Below are positions 1 through 8,507 of a stretch of 17,105 nt of DNA, in pieces. A program made the position numbers and the translations under genes. Positions within the stretch are counted from its first letter, which is position 1; the number at the start of each line of letters is the position of its first letter. The notes under the pieces are model-generated. The model saw only the letters and a program-made list of their open reading frames with translations. It had not been told where the DNA came from and did no database searches. The stretch comes from Mariprofundus sp. GTDB lineage: Bacteria; Pseudomonadota; Zetaproteobacteria; Mariprofundales; Mariprofundaceae. The stretch is taken from the NCBI GenBank assembly GCA_021772845.1, contig JAJFLF010000006.1:1-17105 (forward strand), given 5' to 3'.

Positions 1-1
1 G

Positions 2-1252
2 AAGGCCCCACTACTGCACCTGATCAGAAATGCTATTGATCACGGCATTGAATATCCTGATGAGCGTGCGGCAAAAGGAAAATCAGAGACCGGCACAGTT
101 ACCATCATGCTCAGTGCTGCAGGCAGCGAAGTCTGCCTGACTGTCAGCGATGACGGACAAGGTATTGATGTGGACAAGGTTGCAGATGCGGCCGTAAAGA
201 AAGAACTTATTCGCTCCGATGAGAGAGAGGTGATGGATCAGACCAGTCTGCTGGATCTGATCTTTCACCCCGGCTTCTCGACACGTGACATTATCACCGA
301 TATTTCCGGTCGTGGCGTAGGGCTGGATGTGGTTCGCAGCGCTTTGGCCAATATCAAGGGGCGCGTATCGGTGGAGACTGTTCTGAATGAAGGGACATCA
401 TTCCAGCTGTTTCTGCCACGCATGCTGACCTCAGAACGTGGGCTGCTGGTTAAGGCTGGCGGCGATACATATGTTATTCCAACCACCTCGGTTGACCGAG
501 TCATGACAGTTCAACCTGATGAGATCGTCAAGGTGGATGGCAATGAGGCCATATTAATCGAAGGCCGCGCTGTGCCACTGCGCTCTCTGACGCATGCACT
601 CGGCCTGAATAAAGTTAAAAGCATTGAGCAGGATCTTGCATTGTCGCTGGTGATTATCCGAAAAGGGGTGGCGGCGGTTGCTTTTCTGGTGGATGAGGTC
701 ATGCAGGAACGGGAAATTGTTGTTAAATCGCTAATGCTACCCCTGACATCACTGCCACATGTGATGGGGGCCGCGGTCAGTGCCAGCCTGGGCGTGATGA
801 TGGTGCTTAATGCCAATGCCCTGCTCGATAGCGCACTTAGTGGCGGCTCCTCCATCAGTTTCAAAGGTAAAGAGCGCAGGGCTACGGCCAGCCAGCGCAT
901 CCTGCTGGTGGATGATTCGATCACCACGCGCACACTGGAGAAGAGTGTGCTGGAAAGCAGAGGATATACCACCACGCTGGCGGTGAATGGCAGCCAGGCA
1001 TGGGATATACTGCAAAACCAGCATTTCGATCTCATCATCACCGATGTCGAGATGCCGCTCATGAATGGTTTTGAATTGACAACGAAGATCAAGGGCGATG
1101 CCACCCTTAAATCAACGCCGGTCATCATTGTGACATCACTGGCCAATGATGCGGATAAAAAACGGGGCGTTGATGCAGGGGCCGATGCCTATATCGTCAA
1201 AAGCCAGTTTGAAAGCAAGGCGCTGCTTGCGCTTGTTGAGCAGTTGATATGA
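2..1252 (+). CDS. cheA: Hybrid CheA histidine kinase with C-terminal receiver (5' end outside window)
   Basis: The reading frame is open from base 2 and carries the ATPase N box (LLHLIRNAIDHGIE) at once, so the HPt and dimerisation domains lie upstream of the window. Then follow the G1 box (SDDGQGID), the G2 box (SGRGVGLDVV), a CheW-like regulatory domain (roughly bases 430-840) and a receiver domain (roughly 895-1250). The receiver has the acidic pair (LLVDDS), a phospho-accepting Asp (ITDVEMP) and a conserved Lys (YIVKS, with Ser where Pro is usual). The enzyme should autophosphorylate in response to a chemoreceptor-CheW complex and pass phosphoryl groups to its own receiver and to CheB. 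The attached receiver is typical of CheA proteins that do not run flagellar motors and may act as a phosphate sink. The protein differs clearly from the second CheA in the window (WspE), so it belongs to a separate chemosensory cluster whose receptor and CheW genes are presumably upstream. CheB follows after 43 bases. Confidence 0.93.
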   Translation, partial: KAPLLHLIRNAIDHGIEYPDERAAKGKSETGTVTIMLSAAGSEVCLTVSDDGQGIDVDKVADAAVKKELIRSDEREVMDQTSLLDLIFHPGFSTRDIITDISGRGVGLDVVRSALANIKGRVSVETVLNEGTSFQLFLPRMLTSERGLLVKAGGDTYVIPTTSVDRVMTVQPDEIVKVDGNEAILIEGRAVPLRSLTHALGLNKVKSIEQDLALSLVIIRKGVAAVAFLVDEVMQEREIVVKSLMLPLTSLPHVMGAAVSASLGVMMVLNANALLDSALSGGSSISFKGKERRATASQRILLVDDSITTRTLEKSVLESRGYTTTLAVNGSQAWDILQNQHFDLIITDVEMPLMNGFELTTKIKGDATLKSTPVIIVTSLANDADKKRGVDAGADAYIVKSQFESKALLALVEQLI

Positions 1253-1295
1253 TGGTGAGCACGTTGCCAAAACGATGCACTGAGGCGGTAAACGC

Positions 1296-2346
1296 ATGAT
1301 TCGCATTCTTATTGTTGAAGATTCGATCGTCGTAAGCATGTTGCTCAAAGCCATGCTGTCGGCAGAGAGCGACTTTGAAGTGGTTGGCCATGCACGCAAT
1401 GGTGAGGAGGGGGGTGCGCCTGGCGCATGAGCTGAAACCCGATCTGATCACCATGGATATCCGTATGCCTGTCATGGATGGTTTCGAAGCCACACGCGAG
1501 ATCATGAGCACAGAGCCCGTACCAATCGTGGTGATCAGCTCCAGTGTCGATGCCGAAGAGTTACGTATCACCTTCCGTGCTATAGAGATGGGTGCTCTGG
1601 CCGTGATAGAGAAACCCTTTGGCCCAAAACATCCGAGTTATGATGCAGGCCGCCGCAATATGATCCAGACCATTCGCGCCATGGCCAGTGTCAAAGTGGT
1701 CAGGCGACAAAAGAAAGAGACACGCATCAAACCTGCTGAAGTGGTCCGTCACAAAGCGATTTTATTCAAGCCGTATGAACTGCTGGCTATTGGCTGTTCG
1801 ACCGGAGGGCCGCAGGCACTCAAGGCTATTCTCTCCGGTTTGCCTGCCAACTTTCCCCTGCCTGTCGTGATTGTTCAACATATCTCGCATGGTTTTGTAC
1901 AGGGGCTCGCCTCATGGCTCAACAGTGTCAGCCCCTTGCAGATAAAAATTGCCGGGCACGCGGAGCCGTTGCTTACAGGCACCGTCTATATAGCTCCCGA
2001 TAATCAACATCTGGTAGTCACACGTATCAAAGGCAGGTTGATCAGCAGCCTCAATGATTCCCCGCTTGTCGGTCAGTTTCGCCCCTCTGCCACTCCTTTG
2101 CTGCAGTCGGTAGCAGCAACTTGTGGGGAGATGGCGATCGGCATGCTGCTCTCCGGCATGGGTGATGACGGGGCCGCAGGCCTGCTTGCACTGCATCAGG
2201 CCAAAGGCCATACATTGGTACAAGATAAGGAGAGTTCAGTGGTATATGGCATGCCGGGTTCAGCATTGAAACTGAAGGCTGTGGATGAAGTGGTAAACCT
2301 GAACGAGATGCCATCCTATCTGCAAAAGGCGGTGAGCAGTGAGTAA
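1296..2346 (+). CDS. cheB: CheB protein-glutamate methylesterase, reading frame broken at a G6 run
   Basis: The gene begins at ATG 1296 behind a GAGGCGG ribosome site, and its first codons read MIRILIVEDS, a normal receiver start. That frame stops at about 1428. The rest of the protein continues in the next frame to TAA 2346. Removing one G from the run at 1409-1414 joins the two parts into a 349-residue CheB of normal length. In the restored protein the receiver has E8/D9, phospho-Asp D54 and K105. The esterase domain has the triad Ser167 (GCSTGGP), His194 (VQHIS) and Asp290 (GMGDDG). Its job would be to remove methyl groups from, or deamidate, Glu/Gln residues of a chemoreceptor after phosphorylation by the preceding CheA. 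As written, only a piece lacking the first receiver strand could be made, from TTG 1375 or ATG 1390. The intact catalytic domain suggests a sequencing error or a very recent mutation. Confidence 0.88.
1409..1414 (+). other. G6 homopolymer at the cheB frameshift
   Basis: Six consecutive G bases sit exactly where the CheB receiver changes frame. Upstream the sequence reads ARNGEEG in one frame, and downstream it reads VRLAHELKPDL in the next. One base fewer restores the normal CheB consensus with no other gap. Homopolymer miscounting is the simplest cause. A slippage-prone tract that switches the gene is possible but short for that role. Confidence 0.8.
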
Positions 2347-2755
2347 TCACGAGCAGGACCTTTGGCCCCTGTTCAAGGCCGAATATATTGGCCGGATTGG
2401 TCAGATTCGAATCATTATGAATAAGTCTCGTGCGGGGGAGTTTTCCGCATCATCTTTTGATCAGATTCATCAGGAATTCGACACCATCAATGGTGCTTCA
2501 AGGGTGGTGCACCGGGAGGATATCGGTGAGTTGGCCAGACTGGGGGCATCCTATGCGCGTTATCTGCGTCTGCATTTGCCGAACGACGTGAGTGAAGCGC
2601 AAGTGATACTGCTTGAAGCTCTGGTTGTGCTAGCGGAGAAAGTGATTCCGTTGATCAATATGGAGAGTGACTTCTACTGCCTGAAAGAGTCGGTACTGCC
2701 ACAGATACGAGAGCTTCTGGCCTCCCCGTCGGATGGCTCGGACAAGGAACGATGA
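2339..2755 (+). CDS. HPt-like protein lacking the phospho-His (pseudo-HPt)
   Basis: This 138-residue protein starts 8 bases inside the end of cheB, so its translation is probably coupled to CheB. It has no signal peptide or membrane segment. Residues 8-57 align without a gap to residues 11-60 of the WspE HPt domain in this same window. They share the LF pair of the first helix and the GAxRV motif just after the active-site position. At the place of WspE His51 (AHSIKGAARV) this protein has Asp48 (FDTINGASRV), so it cannot be phosphorylated at the usual site. His44 lies one helix turn earlier and is the only nearby His. The following segment (residues 60-110) is predicted-helical and acidic, as in the later helices of HPt domains. 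A likely role is binding receiver domains of the neighbouring CheA or CheB without transferring phosphate. That is inference, as I know of no named family for it. Confidence 0.7.
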   Translation: MSNHEQDLWPLFKAEYIGRIGQIRIIMNKSRAGEFSASSFDQIHQEFDTINGASRVVHREDIGELARLGASYARYLRLHLPNDVSEAQVILLEALVVLAEKVIPLINMESDFYCLKESVLPQIRELLASPSDGSDKER

Positions 2756-2758
2756 TAC

Positions 2759-5107
2759 ATGGGTGAGCTACTATCAAATAGCACTATACTGATTGCTACG
2801 CTTCTATTTGTCGCAGTATTGCTCTCCTGGTGGAGGGGCAGCGCCTCTCGGAAGGCATCCGACAAGCAATTACATCAACATGATCAGATGTTGCAGGCCA
2901 CTACGCGTGCACTCTCTGTTTTCGTCTCCCAGAACGATCGGCAAGCACTGTTCAAGCAGATACTCGAGGACCTTCTTGCGTTGGGCCAAAGCGAATACGG
3001 TTTTATTGGCGTTGTGCTGAAACACCCTGATGACAGTCCCTATATCCGGACGCTGGCTATTTCCAATATTGCATGGAACGAAGAGACACGCCGGATGTAT
3101 GACTCACAGCAGGCAATAGAGTTCAATAATATGGACTCCCTTTTCGGCCACGTCGTGCGTACAGGCGAAGTGGTGATTTCCAATAATCCAGCAAGCGACC
3201 CTCGCCGTTGTGGACTGCCGCATGGGCACCCGCTCCTGAACGCATTTCTCGGTTTTCCGCTCCATCTGGGCAGTGAACTGGTAGGCATGGTTGGCCTGGC
3301 CAATCGTGAAGTCGGCTATGATGAGGTTTTGCTTCGTTATCTGCAGCCGATGCAGCAGACCTGCGCCAACATCATCGGTGCTGATCGCAATAATCAACGC
3401 ATGGAAACAGCCGAGGAAGATCTGCTGCTGGCCGGCAAAGTATATGAGAACTCGCTGGAAGGCATACTGGTGACTGACCCGCTTGGAGATATCCAGTCGG
3501 TTAATCCGGCCTTTTGCCAGATTACCGGATACAATGAAGCCGAGGTGATCGGTAAAAATCCGCGACTGCTGAAATCCGAGCATCATGATGCCGCCTATTA
3601 TGAAAAGATGTGGTCATCCATAAAAACGACAGGCAAATGGCAAGGTGAGCTGTGGAACCGGCGCAAGAGTGGTGACACATTCCCGATCTGGCAAACCATC
3701 AGTGCGATTAAAGATGATGCAGGCGAGATCATCCATTATGTGGCCATCTTCTTTGATATCACCGAGCGCAAGCTCGCAGATGAACAGCTGGAGCATCAGG
3801 CTCAGCATGATGCGTTGACAGGACTGCCCAATCGCATGCTGTTTGACTCCCTGCTCAGACAGATTTTAAGGGAAGAGCATCGCACTCATCAGCAGACAGC
3901 AGTGGTGTTTATGGATCTGGATCGCTTCAAGGAAGTGAACGACACGCTTGGCCATCCTGTTGGCGATATGCTGCTGCAGGAGGCATCACGACGCTTGCGC
4001 AGCTGTATTCGAGATTCAGATGTGCTGGCCAGAATGGGCGGTGATGAGTTCACCCTGATCCTGCTGGATGTCAACGGCATCAATGATGCTGCTTATATTG
4101 CAGAGAAGATCATCCGCAGTCTGAATGAGCCGTTCATTCTGCAGGGGCACGAATGCAGCGTTGGCGCGAGCTTAGGTATCAGCATGTACCCCACCGATGG
4201 CACCGATGCTGAAGCATTGATCAAATGCGCGGATACGGCCATGTATCGCGCCAAGGAGACCGGCCGCAACAATTATCAGTTCTTCACACACAGTATGGGT
4301 GATGAACTGATGCTGCGTATGCAGATGAAAAAGGCGATTGATGAAGCTATAAAGAAAGGCGAATTCCAACTCTATTACCAGCCAAAAATCAACCTGAGCA
4401 CAGGCAGATGTATCGGGGCAGAAGCTCTGATCCGCTGGGTATTGCCGAACAATGAATTAATCATGCCGGATACATTCCTGCCGCTGGCGGAAGAGACCGG
4501 GCAGATCATTGAAATCGGTGCATGGGTGCTGCATGAGGCCTGTCATCAGCTAAAGGCATGGCATGATGGCGGATACAAGAATCACTCACTGGCGGTAAAC
4601 CTCTCTGCCCGCCAGTTTGAATCAAACACGCTTATCGAACAGTTGATGCAAGCACTGGAGGAGACCGGACTGGATCCATCATTCCTTGAGCTGGAAGTGA
4701 CTGAAACCTGTGCCATGAAAGATTCAGACAAGAGTATCGAGATACTGGAAAACATTAAAAAGCTCGGCATCAAGGTGTCCATTGATGATTTCGGCACCGG
4801 CTACTCTTCATTGAGTTATCTCAAGAAATTCCCGGTAAACACCCTTAAGGTGGATCGCTCCTTTGTACGTGATATTCCAGATGATGCAGATGATATGGCC
4901 ATTACTACGGCCATTATCCAGATGGCTTCTAATCTGGATATCACAGTGGTTGCCGAAGGGGTGGAAACGAAAGAGCAGGGAGAGTTCCTTACCGGTAGAG
5001 ATTGTGCCGTAGCACAGGGTTATTTCTTCAGCCGCCCTCTTCCCATCGATGAATACATGATATGGTTGAAGGGATATGAACTATTAAACAGGTCTAACAC
5101 GGAGTGA
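2759..5107 (+). CDS. Membrane-anchored GAF-PAS-GGDEF-EAL c-di-GMP enzyme
   Basis: This 782-residue protein begins at ATG 2759, three bases after the HPt-like gene, with AAGGAA upstream. It has one N-terminal membrane helix (residues 8-25), a GAF-type sensor domain (about 45-205), a PAS domain (about 222-340), a GGDEF domain (about 345-505) and an EAL domain (about 525-775). The cyclase site is intact (GGDEF at 427-431), with a product-inhibition site RxxD (R418, D421) five residues before it. The phosphodiesterase site also looks intact: E555 of EALIRW, N614, E646, D676/D677 of IDDFGTGYSS, K697, E733 and Q753. The protein could therefore make or destroy c-di-GMP, with the GAF and PAS domains choosing the direction. 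In many such fusions the GGDEF half acts as a GTP sensor for the EAL half. Its place between a CheA-CheB pair and the wsp operon suggests it balances WspR output. Confidence 0.93.
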   Translation: MGELLSNSTILIATLLFVAVLLSWWRGSASRKASDKQLHQHDQMLQATTRALSVFVSQNDRQALFKQILEDLLALGQSEYGFIGVVLKHPDDSPYIRTLAISNIAWNEETRRMYDSQQAIEFNNMDSLFGHVVRTGEVVISNNPASDPRRCGLPHGHPLLNAFLGFPLHLGSELVGMVGLANREVGYDEVLLRYLQPMQQTCANIIGADRNNQRMETAEEDLLLAGKVYENSLEGILVTDPLGDIQSVNPAFCQITGYNEAEVIGKNPRLLKSEHHDAAYYEKMWSSIKTTGKWQGELWNRRKSGDTFPIWQTISAIKDDAGEIIHYVAIFFDITERKLADEQLEHQAQHDALTGLPNRMLFDSLLRQILREEHRTHQQTAVVFMDLDRFKEVNDTLGHPVGDMLLQEASRRLRSCIRDSDVLARMGGDEFTLILLDVNGINDAAYIAEKIIRSLNEPFILQGHECSVGASLGISMYPTDGTDAEALIKCADTAMYRAKETGRNNYQFFTHSMGDELMLRMQMKKAIDEAIKKGEFQLYYQPKINLSTGRCIGAEALIRWVLPNNELIMPDTFLPLAEETGQIIEIGAWVLHEACHQLKAWHDGGYKNHSLAVNLSARQFESNTLIEQLMQALEETGLDPSFLELEVTETCAMKDSDKSIEILENIKKLGIKVSIDDFGTGYSSLSYLKKFPVNTLKVDRSFVRDIPDDADDMAITTAIIQMASNLDITVVAEGVETKEQGEFLTGRDCAVAQGYFFSRPLPIDEYMIWLKGYELLNRSNTE
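5101..5104 (+). promoter_or_regulatory. Ribosome binding site deciding the wspA start
   Basis: GGAG at these bases lies five bases before ATG 5110, which is ideal spacing. The in-frame GTG at 5104 overlaps this site and has no comparable site of its own, so ATG 5110 is preferred. The site lies within the last codons of the GGDEF-EAL gene, whose stop is at 5105-5107. Confidence 0.6.
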
Positions 5108-5109
5108 AT

Positions 5110-6777
5110 ATGAATAATATATGGTCTGATATGGCAATAAAAAACAAAATACTGGCCGGTTTTTCAGTCATTGTGCTGATCTTTCTGGGCAGCTCTTTCT
5201 ATACCCTGCAACAGATTTCCGAGTCCAATGAGTACAGCACTCATATGGCAGAGCAAAATGCGCCCGCCTGGGATGCAATTATGGAGGCCAAGGTGGAGCT
5301 GGTGCTGGGCCATCTCTGGCTGGAGGAGTTGGCAGCAGGCGACAGCGGCAACAGCAGAGAGTCCATTCAGGAGCACTTCACACTCGCGCTCTGGCATCTG
5401 AAGGCTCTCCAGCAAGGCGGCAAGAAAGAGGCTGTTAGTTATCAGGCTTTGACCGATGCAACGCTCATAGGCTTGGTGAAAACTGCTGTAGCTGACTTGA
5501 AAACATTCATTCAGACGGCAAATCGGAGAATTGAACTTGTCGATGCAGATGGTAAGCAGCAGGCAGGCTCTGGCAGTGCTGTTGATCAAGCCTTTGATAC
5601 TGAATTTGAACAGGTGATGGCTGATCTGACAGCACTGGAACAGCAGATTGGCCTCGCTATTGCAGCCGATAATCGGAAAATTCAAGATCATTATGTGAGT
5701 GTGAAACACAGCATTATCACATCCCTGATTATAGGACTGCTGGCAAGCATTCTGATTGCCGGTTTTATTGCGCACAGTGTGTCCACACCACTGGCTAACA
5801 TGGCCGTCTTTATCCCCAAAGTGGCTGAAGGGGACCTCTCCCGCAAGGTGGCTGTGAACAGTACGGATGAACTGGGGGTGGTAGGCCGCGCCATCAACAG
5901 CATGGTGGATAAGCTGGCCATGTTGATTATAAAGGTGCAGGAGTCCGGTATCCACCTCTCCAGCGCACTCACCCAGCTTGCCGCATCGAGCAAAGAGCAG
6001 GAGGCCACAGCTGCCGAGCATGCTGCTTCGACCAGTGAAGTGGCCGCTTCAGTCAAAGAGATTTCTGCCACTTCCATCGAGCTCGGGAAGAAAATGGCTG
6101 AGGTGAACAAGCTGAGTCATGAAACGGCTCTGGCTGCGACCGATGGCAATGAACTACTGGATCAGATGGATGCGACCATGAACCGGATCAATGAAGCATC
6201 GAGAAATATTTCGGCCAAGCTCGCCGATATGAGTGATAAAGCCGGCAATATCACCAATATGGTTACCACTATCAATAAAGTGGCAGATCAGACCAACCTG
6301 CTCTCCCTGAATGCCGCTATTGAGGCGGAGAAGGCAGGAGAGTATGGCTTGGGCTTCTCTGTTGTAGCCACTGAGATTCGCCGTCTGGCGGATCAGACTG
6401 CGGTAGCCACCTATGATATCGAACAGGTTGTAGGCGAAGTACAGTCTGCGGTATCAGCCGGTGTCATGAGTATGGATAAATTCACCGATGAGCTGGAAAA
6501 CAGCATCAGCGATTCCCGCCATGCCGGTGATCAGATGAGTGTTATTGTTGATCAGATCCAATCGTTGGCGCCACATGTTGAAGCTGTCAATGAAGGGCTG
6601 CAGCTGCAGCTTCAGGGTAGTAGTCAGATCAGCGATGTGATCACAAACCTGAGTGAAGCTGCCAAGCACAGTGCTGAATCGGCACGTGAAACCAATGACA
6701 CGATTCGCGGTCTGCATGAGACCGCTCGTCAGCTGCATGAAGCGGCCGCCATCTTTGAAATCAAGAGGCATAGCTGA
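5110..6777 (+). CDS. wspA: WspA-type methyl-accepting chemoreceptor
   Basis: This 555-residue receptor has a first membrane helix (about residues 13-30), a helical periplasmic sensor domain (about 31-200), a second membrane helix (about 202-222), a HAMP domain (about 222-275) and a long cytoplasmic signalling hairpin. The hairpin tip (QTNLLSLNAAIEAEKAGE, 394-411) and the segment after it (RRLADQTAVATYDIEQVV) match WspA-family receptors more closely than motility receptors such as Tsr. Known WspA proteins sense surface contact or envelope stress and activate WspE through the CheW proteins WspB and WspD. The C-terminus (IKRHS) has no CheR-tethering pentapeptide, which fits with WspC carrying its own TPR region. 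The start at ATG 5110 is chosen for its GGAG site. GTG 5104, overlapping the preceding stop, would add two residues. wspB follows four bases after the stop. Confidence 0.93.
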   Translation: MNNIWSDMAIKNKILAGFSVIVLIFLGSSFYTLQQISESNEYSTHMAEQNAPAWDAIMEAKVELVLGHLWLEELAAGDSGNSRESIQEHFTLALWHLKALQQGGKKEAVSYQALTDATLIGLVKTAVADLKTFIQTANRRIELVDADGKQQAGSGSAVDQAFDTEFEQVMADLTALEQQIGLAIAADNRKIQDHYVSVKHSIITSLIIGLLASILIAGFIAHSVSTPLANMAVFIPKVAEGDLSRKVAVNSTDELGVVGRAINSMVDKLAMLIIKVQESGIHLSSALTQLAASSKEQEATAAEHAASTSEVAASVKEISATSIELGKKMAEVNKLSHETALAATDGNELLDQMDATMNRINEASRNISAKLADMSDKAGNITNMVTTINKVADQTNLLSLNAAIEAEKAGEYGLGFSVVATEIRRLADQTAVATYDIEQVVGEVQSAVSAGVMSMDKFTDELENSISDSRHAGDQMSVIVDQIQSLAPHVEAVNEGLQLQLQGSSQISDVITNLSEAAKHSAESARETNDTIRGLHETARQLHEAAAIFEIKRHS

Positions 6778-6781
6778 GCCG

Positions 6782-7249
6782 ATGTTTCTACTCTGCTTCA
6801 GTTTGGGCGATGAGCGTTTTGCGCTGGATACGACAGGTGTCGTAGAGATCACCCCTGTTGTCAGTTTGAAAAAAATTCCTGCAGCACCCGCCTGGGTGGC
6901 CGGCATCATGCGCTATCGTGGTCGGCAGGTGCCGGTGATTGATGCCTGTCTCCTCTGTTTTGCCATGCCGGCGAAAAGGGTAATGAGCACACGCATCATC
7001 GTGGTCAATTTCACGACTGCCGGAGGAGAGCCGCAACTACTGGGCCTTATGGCTGAGCGCGTCACCGATACACTGCACTGTGATCTCTCTATGTTGGCTG
7101 ATACAGGTGTGAAGGCCGCCCCCTATCTTGGCAAGGCCTTTGAGAGTGATGACGGACTGGTTCAACTGGTTGATTGCAACAGTATGCTCAGTGAAGAGGT
7201 GCAGAGCATGCTCTATCAGGCTGATACGGTGGTTGCAGATGTATCGTGA
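6782..7249 (+). CDS. wspB: WspB, CheW-type coupling protein
   Basis: The protein is 155 residues and consists of a single CheW domain. It opens with MFLLCFSLGDERFALDT and continues with the CheW motifs VAGIMRYRGRQVPVID, which match WspB. Its role is to link the WspA hairpin tip to the CheW-like domain of WspE in the receptor array. ATG 6782 is chosen because family homology begins at this Met. The frame is open further upstream into wspA (to about 6653), but that extension has no CheW similarity and overlaps the receptor gene. The Shine-Dalgarno site is weak, so translation is probably coupled to wspA, four bases upstream. The 3' end overlaps wspC by 11 bases. Confidence 0.92.
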   Translation: MFLLCFSLGDERFALDTTGVVEITPVVSLKKIPAAPAWVAGIMRYRGRQVPVIDACLLCFAMPAKRVMSTRIIVVNFTTAGGEPQLLGLMAERVTDTLHCDLSMLADTGVKAAPYLGKAFESDDGLVQLVDCNSMLSEEVQSMLYQADTVVADVS

Positions 7250-8507
7250 TGTAGAGGCTCTGCTGCTTAAACGCATCGGTCTGGATGCCAGATCGCTGGG
7301 TGATGTGTCAGTGCCCAAGGCGATAGAGCGGCGCATGGCTGAAATAGGCATCGACAACATCGCACGCTATGAACACTTGATAGAAACCGACCGCAATGAG
7401 ATGGATGCCCTGATTGAGATGCTGGTCGTTCCCGAAACCTGGTTTTTCAGAGGTGGCGAGGCATTTGAGGCACTCAAGCATTTTGTCATGCATGAGTGGC
7501 TGCAGAGAGGTTTAGACCAGCCACTGCGCATCTTGAGTCTGCCTTGTTCAACCGGTGAAGAGCCCTACTCTATTGCCATGGCACTGCTCGATACAGGCCT
7601 GGATCCGAGCAGGTTTCATATTGATGCGGTTGATATTTCGCAGGCGGCCTTGATCAAGGCACAACATGCCTGCTATGGGTCAAATTCGTTTCGTGGCGAG
7701 AAACTGGATTTTCGCAGCCGTTATTTTCACCACACAGATGCGGGTTACAGACTGCATCTGCATGTCGAACAACTGGTCAATTTTTCTCAAAAAAACATCC
7801 TCGATGAGGACTTTACAGACAAACACAGGCACTACGATGTTATCTTCTGTCGAAACCTGCTGATCTATTTCGATGATACAGCCCGCAATAAAGTGACGGA
7901 CCTGCTGCTGCATCTGCTAGCTGCCAATGGCCTGCTCTTCCTGGGCCATGCCGATAACAGTATGCGACTGTTCGGGACCTTTGTATCAACCCGCTATCCA
8001 ATGACATTCTCCTACCGCAAACGCAGCGATGATCGTCGCAGTGATGAGCGGACAGAGCGGCGTGTAGCACCGATCTTGAGACTTCAACATGATCGCAGAT
8101 CACCTGTTCAGGAGCGGCGCAGGTTTGATCCTGAACAGGCAAAAAAGCGGCTGCAAGCGAGAAAGCACAGCTCCGATCAGAAACAGCAGGTGCAAGACAG
8201 CCTGGAACAAGCGTCATTGCTGGCCAATGCAGGCAAAACAGATGAAAGCGAAAGCCTGTGTGAGGCTCACCTTGAAGAGCATGGTCCTTCGGCTCAGGCC
8301 TACTTTCTATTGGCTATGATTGAAAACTCACGCGGTGAAAAAGGCAAGGCAGCACATCTGTTGCGTAAGGTCATTTATCTGGAGCCCAACCATTATCAGG
8401 CCCTTGTCTGCCTCTCTATCATCATGGATGAAGAGGGTCATGGTTCGGATGCCAAAAAATTCAGGCAACGCAGTGAGCGCGTATTGCAAAGGCAGGCCAC
8501 GGCATGA
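7239..8507 (+). CDS. wspC: WspC, CheR methyltransferase with C-terminal TPR region
   Basis: This 422-residue protein methylates glutamates of WspA using S-adenosylmethionine. Residues 1-60 form the helical CheR N-domain. VPETWFFR (64-71), PCSTGEEPYSIAM (102-114, the SAM-binding loop) and DVIFCRNLLIYF (200-211) are the catalytic-domain signatures. Residues 258-312 are a linker very rich in Arg and Asp/Glu (for example DDRRSDERTERR). Residues 318-415 form TPR-like helical repeats (SAQAYFLLAMIENSRGEKGKA). The TPR tail is typical of WspC and probably holds the enzyme to the receptor, which has no tethering peptide. The start is ATG 7239, which overlaps the wspB end by 11 bases. An open frame reaches back to about 7128, but it lies inside wspB and does not resemble CheR. 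The stop overlaps the wspD start as ATGA. Confidence 0.92.
   Translation: MYRDVEALLLKRIGLDARSLGDVSVPKAIERRMAEIGIDNIARYEHLIETDRNEMDALIEMLVVPETWFFRGGEAFEALKHFVMHEWLQRGLDQPLRILSLPCSTGEEPYSIAMALLDTGLDPSRFHIDAVDISQAALIKAQHACYGSNSFRGEKLDFRSRYFHHTDAGYRLHLHVEQLVNFSQKNILDEDFTDKHRHYDVIFCRNLLIYFDDTARNKVTDLLLHLLAANGLLFLGHADNSMRLFGTFVSTRYPMTFSYRKRSDDRRSDERTERRVAPILRLQHDRRSPVQERRRFDPEQAKKRLQARKHSSDQKQQVQDSLEQASLLANAGKTDESESLCEAHLEEHGPSAQAYFLLAMIENSRGEKGKAAHLLRKVIYLEPNHYQALVCLSIIMDEEGHGSDAKKFRQRSERVLQRQATA

Noticed and set aside
511..1146. A 211-codon minus-strand frame opposite the CheA CheW-like and receiver domains
   Set aside because: The product is dominated by Ser, Thr and Arg as expected for an antisense frame, and the plus-strand protein has clear kinase and receiver motifs.
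1409..1414. Programmed ribosomal frameshifting in cheB
   Set aside because: Restoring the frame needs a skip of one base, no known slippery or stimulatory structure was evident, and CheB families are not known for recoding. A base-count error or mutation is simpler.
5104..5109. GTG 5104 as start of wspA, overlapping the preceding stop
   Set aside because: The only good Shine-Dalgarno site (GGAG 5101-5104) overlaps this codon and is spaced correctly for ATG 5110.
5164..6021. A 285-codon open frame on the minus strand inside wspA
   Set aside because: It lies fully opposite a strongly conserved receptor gene, its product is rich in Cys, His and Leu with no domain pattern, and it has no context of its own. 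It is a shadow of codon bias.
6653..6781. N-terminal extension of WspB into wspA
   Set aside because: The extension has no CheW similarity, while family similarity starts precisely at Met 6782.
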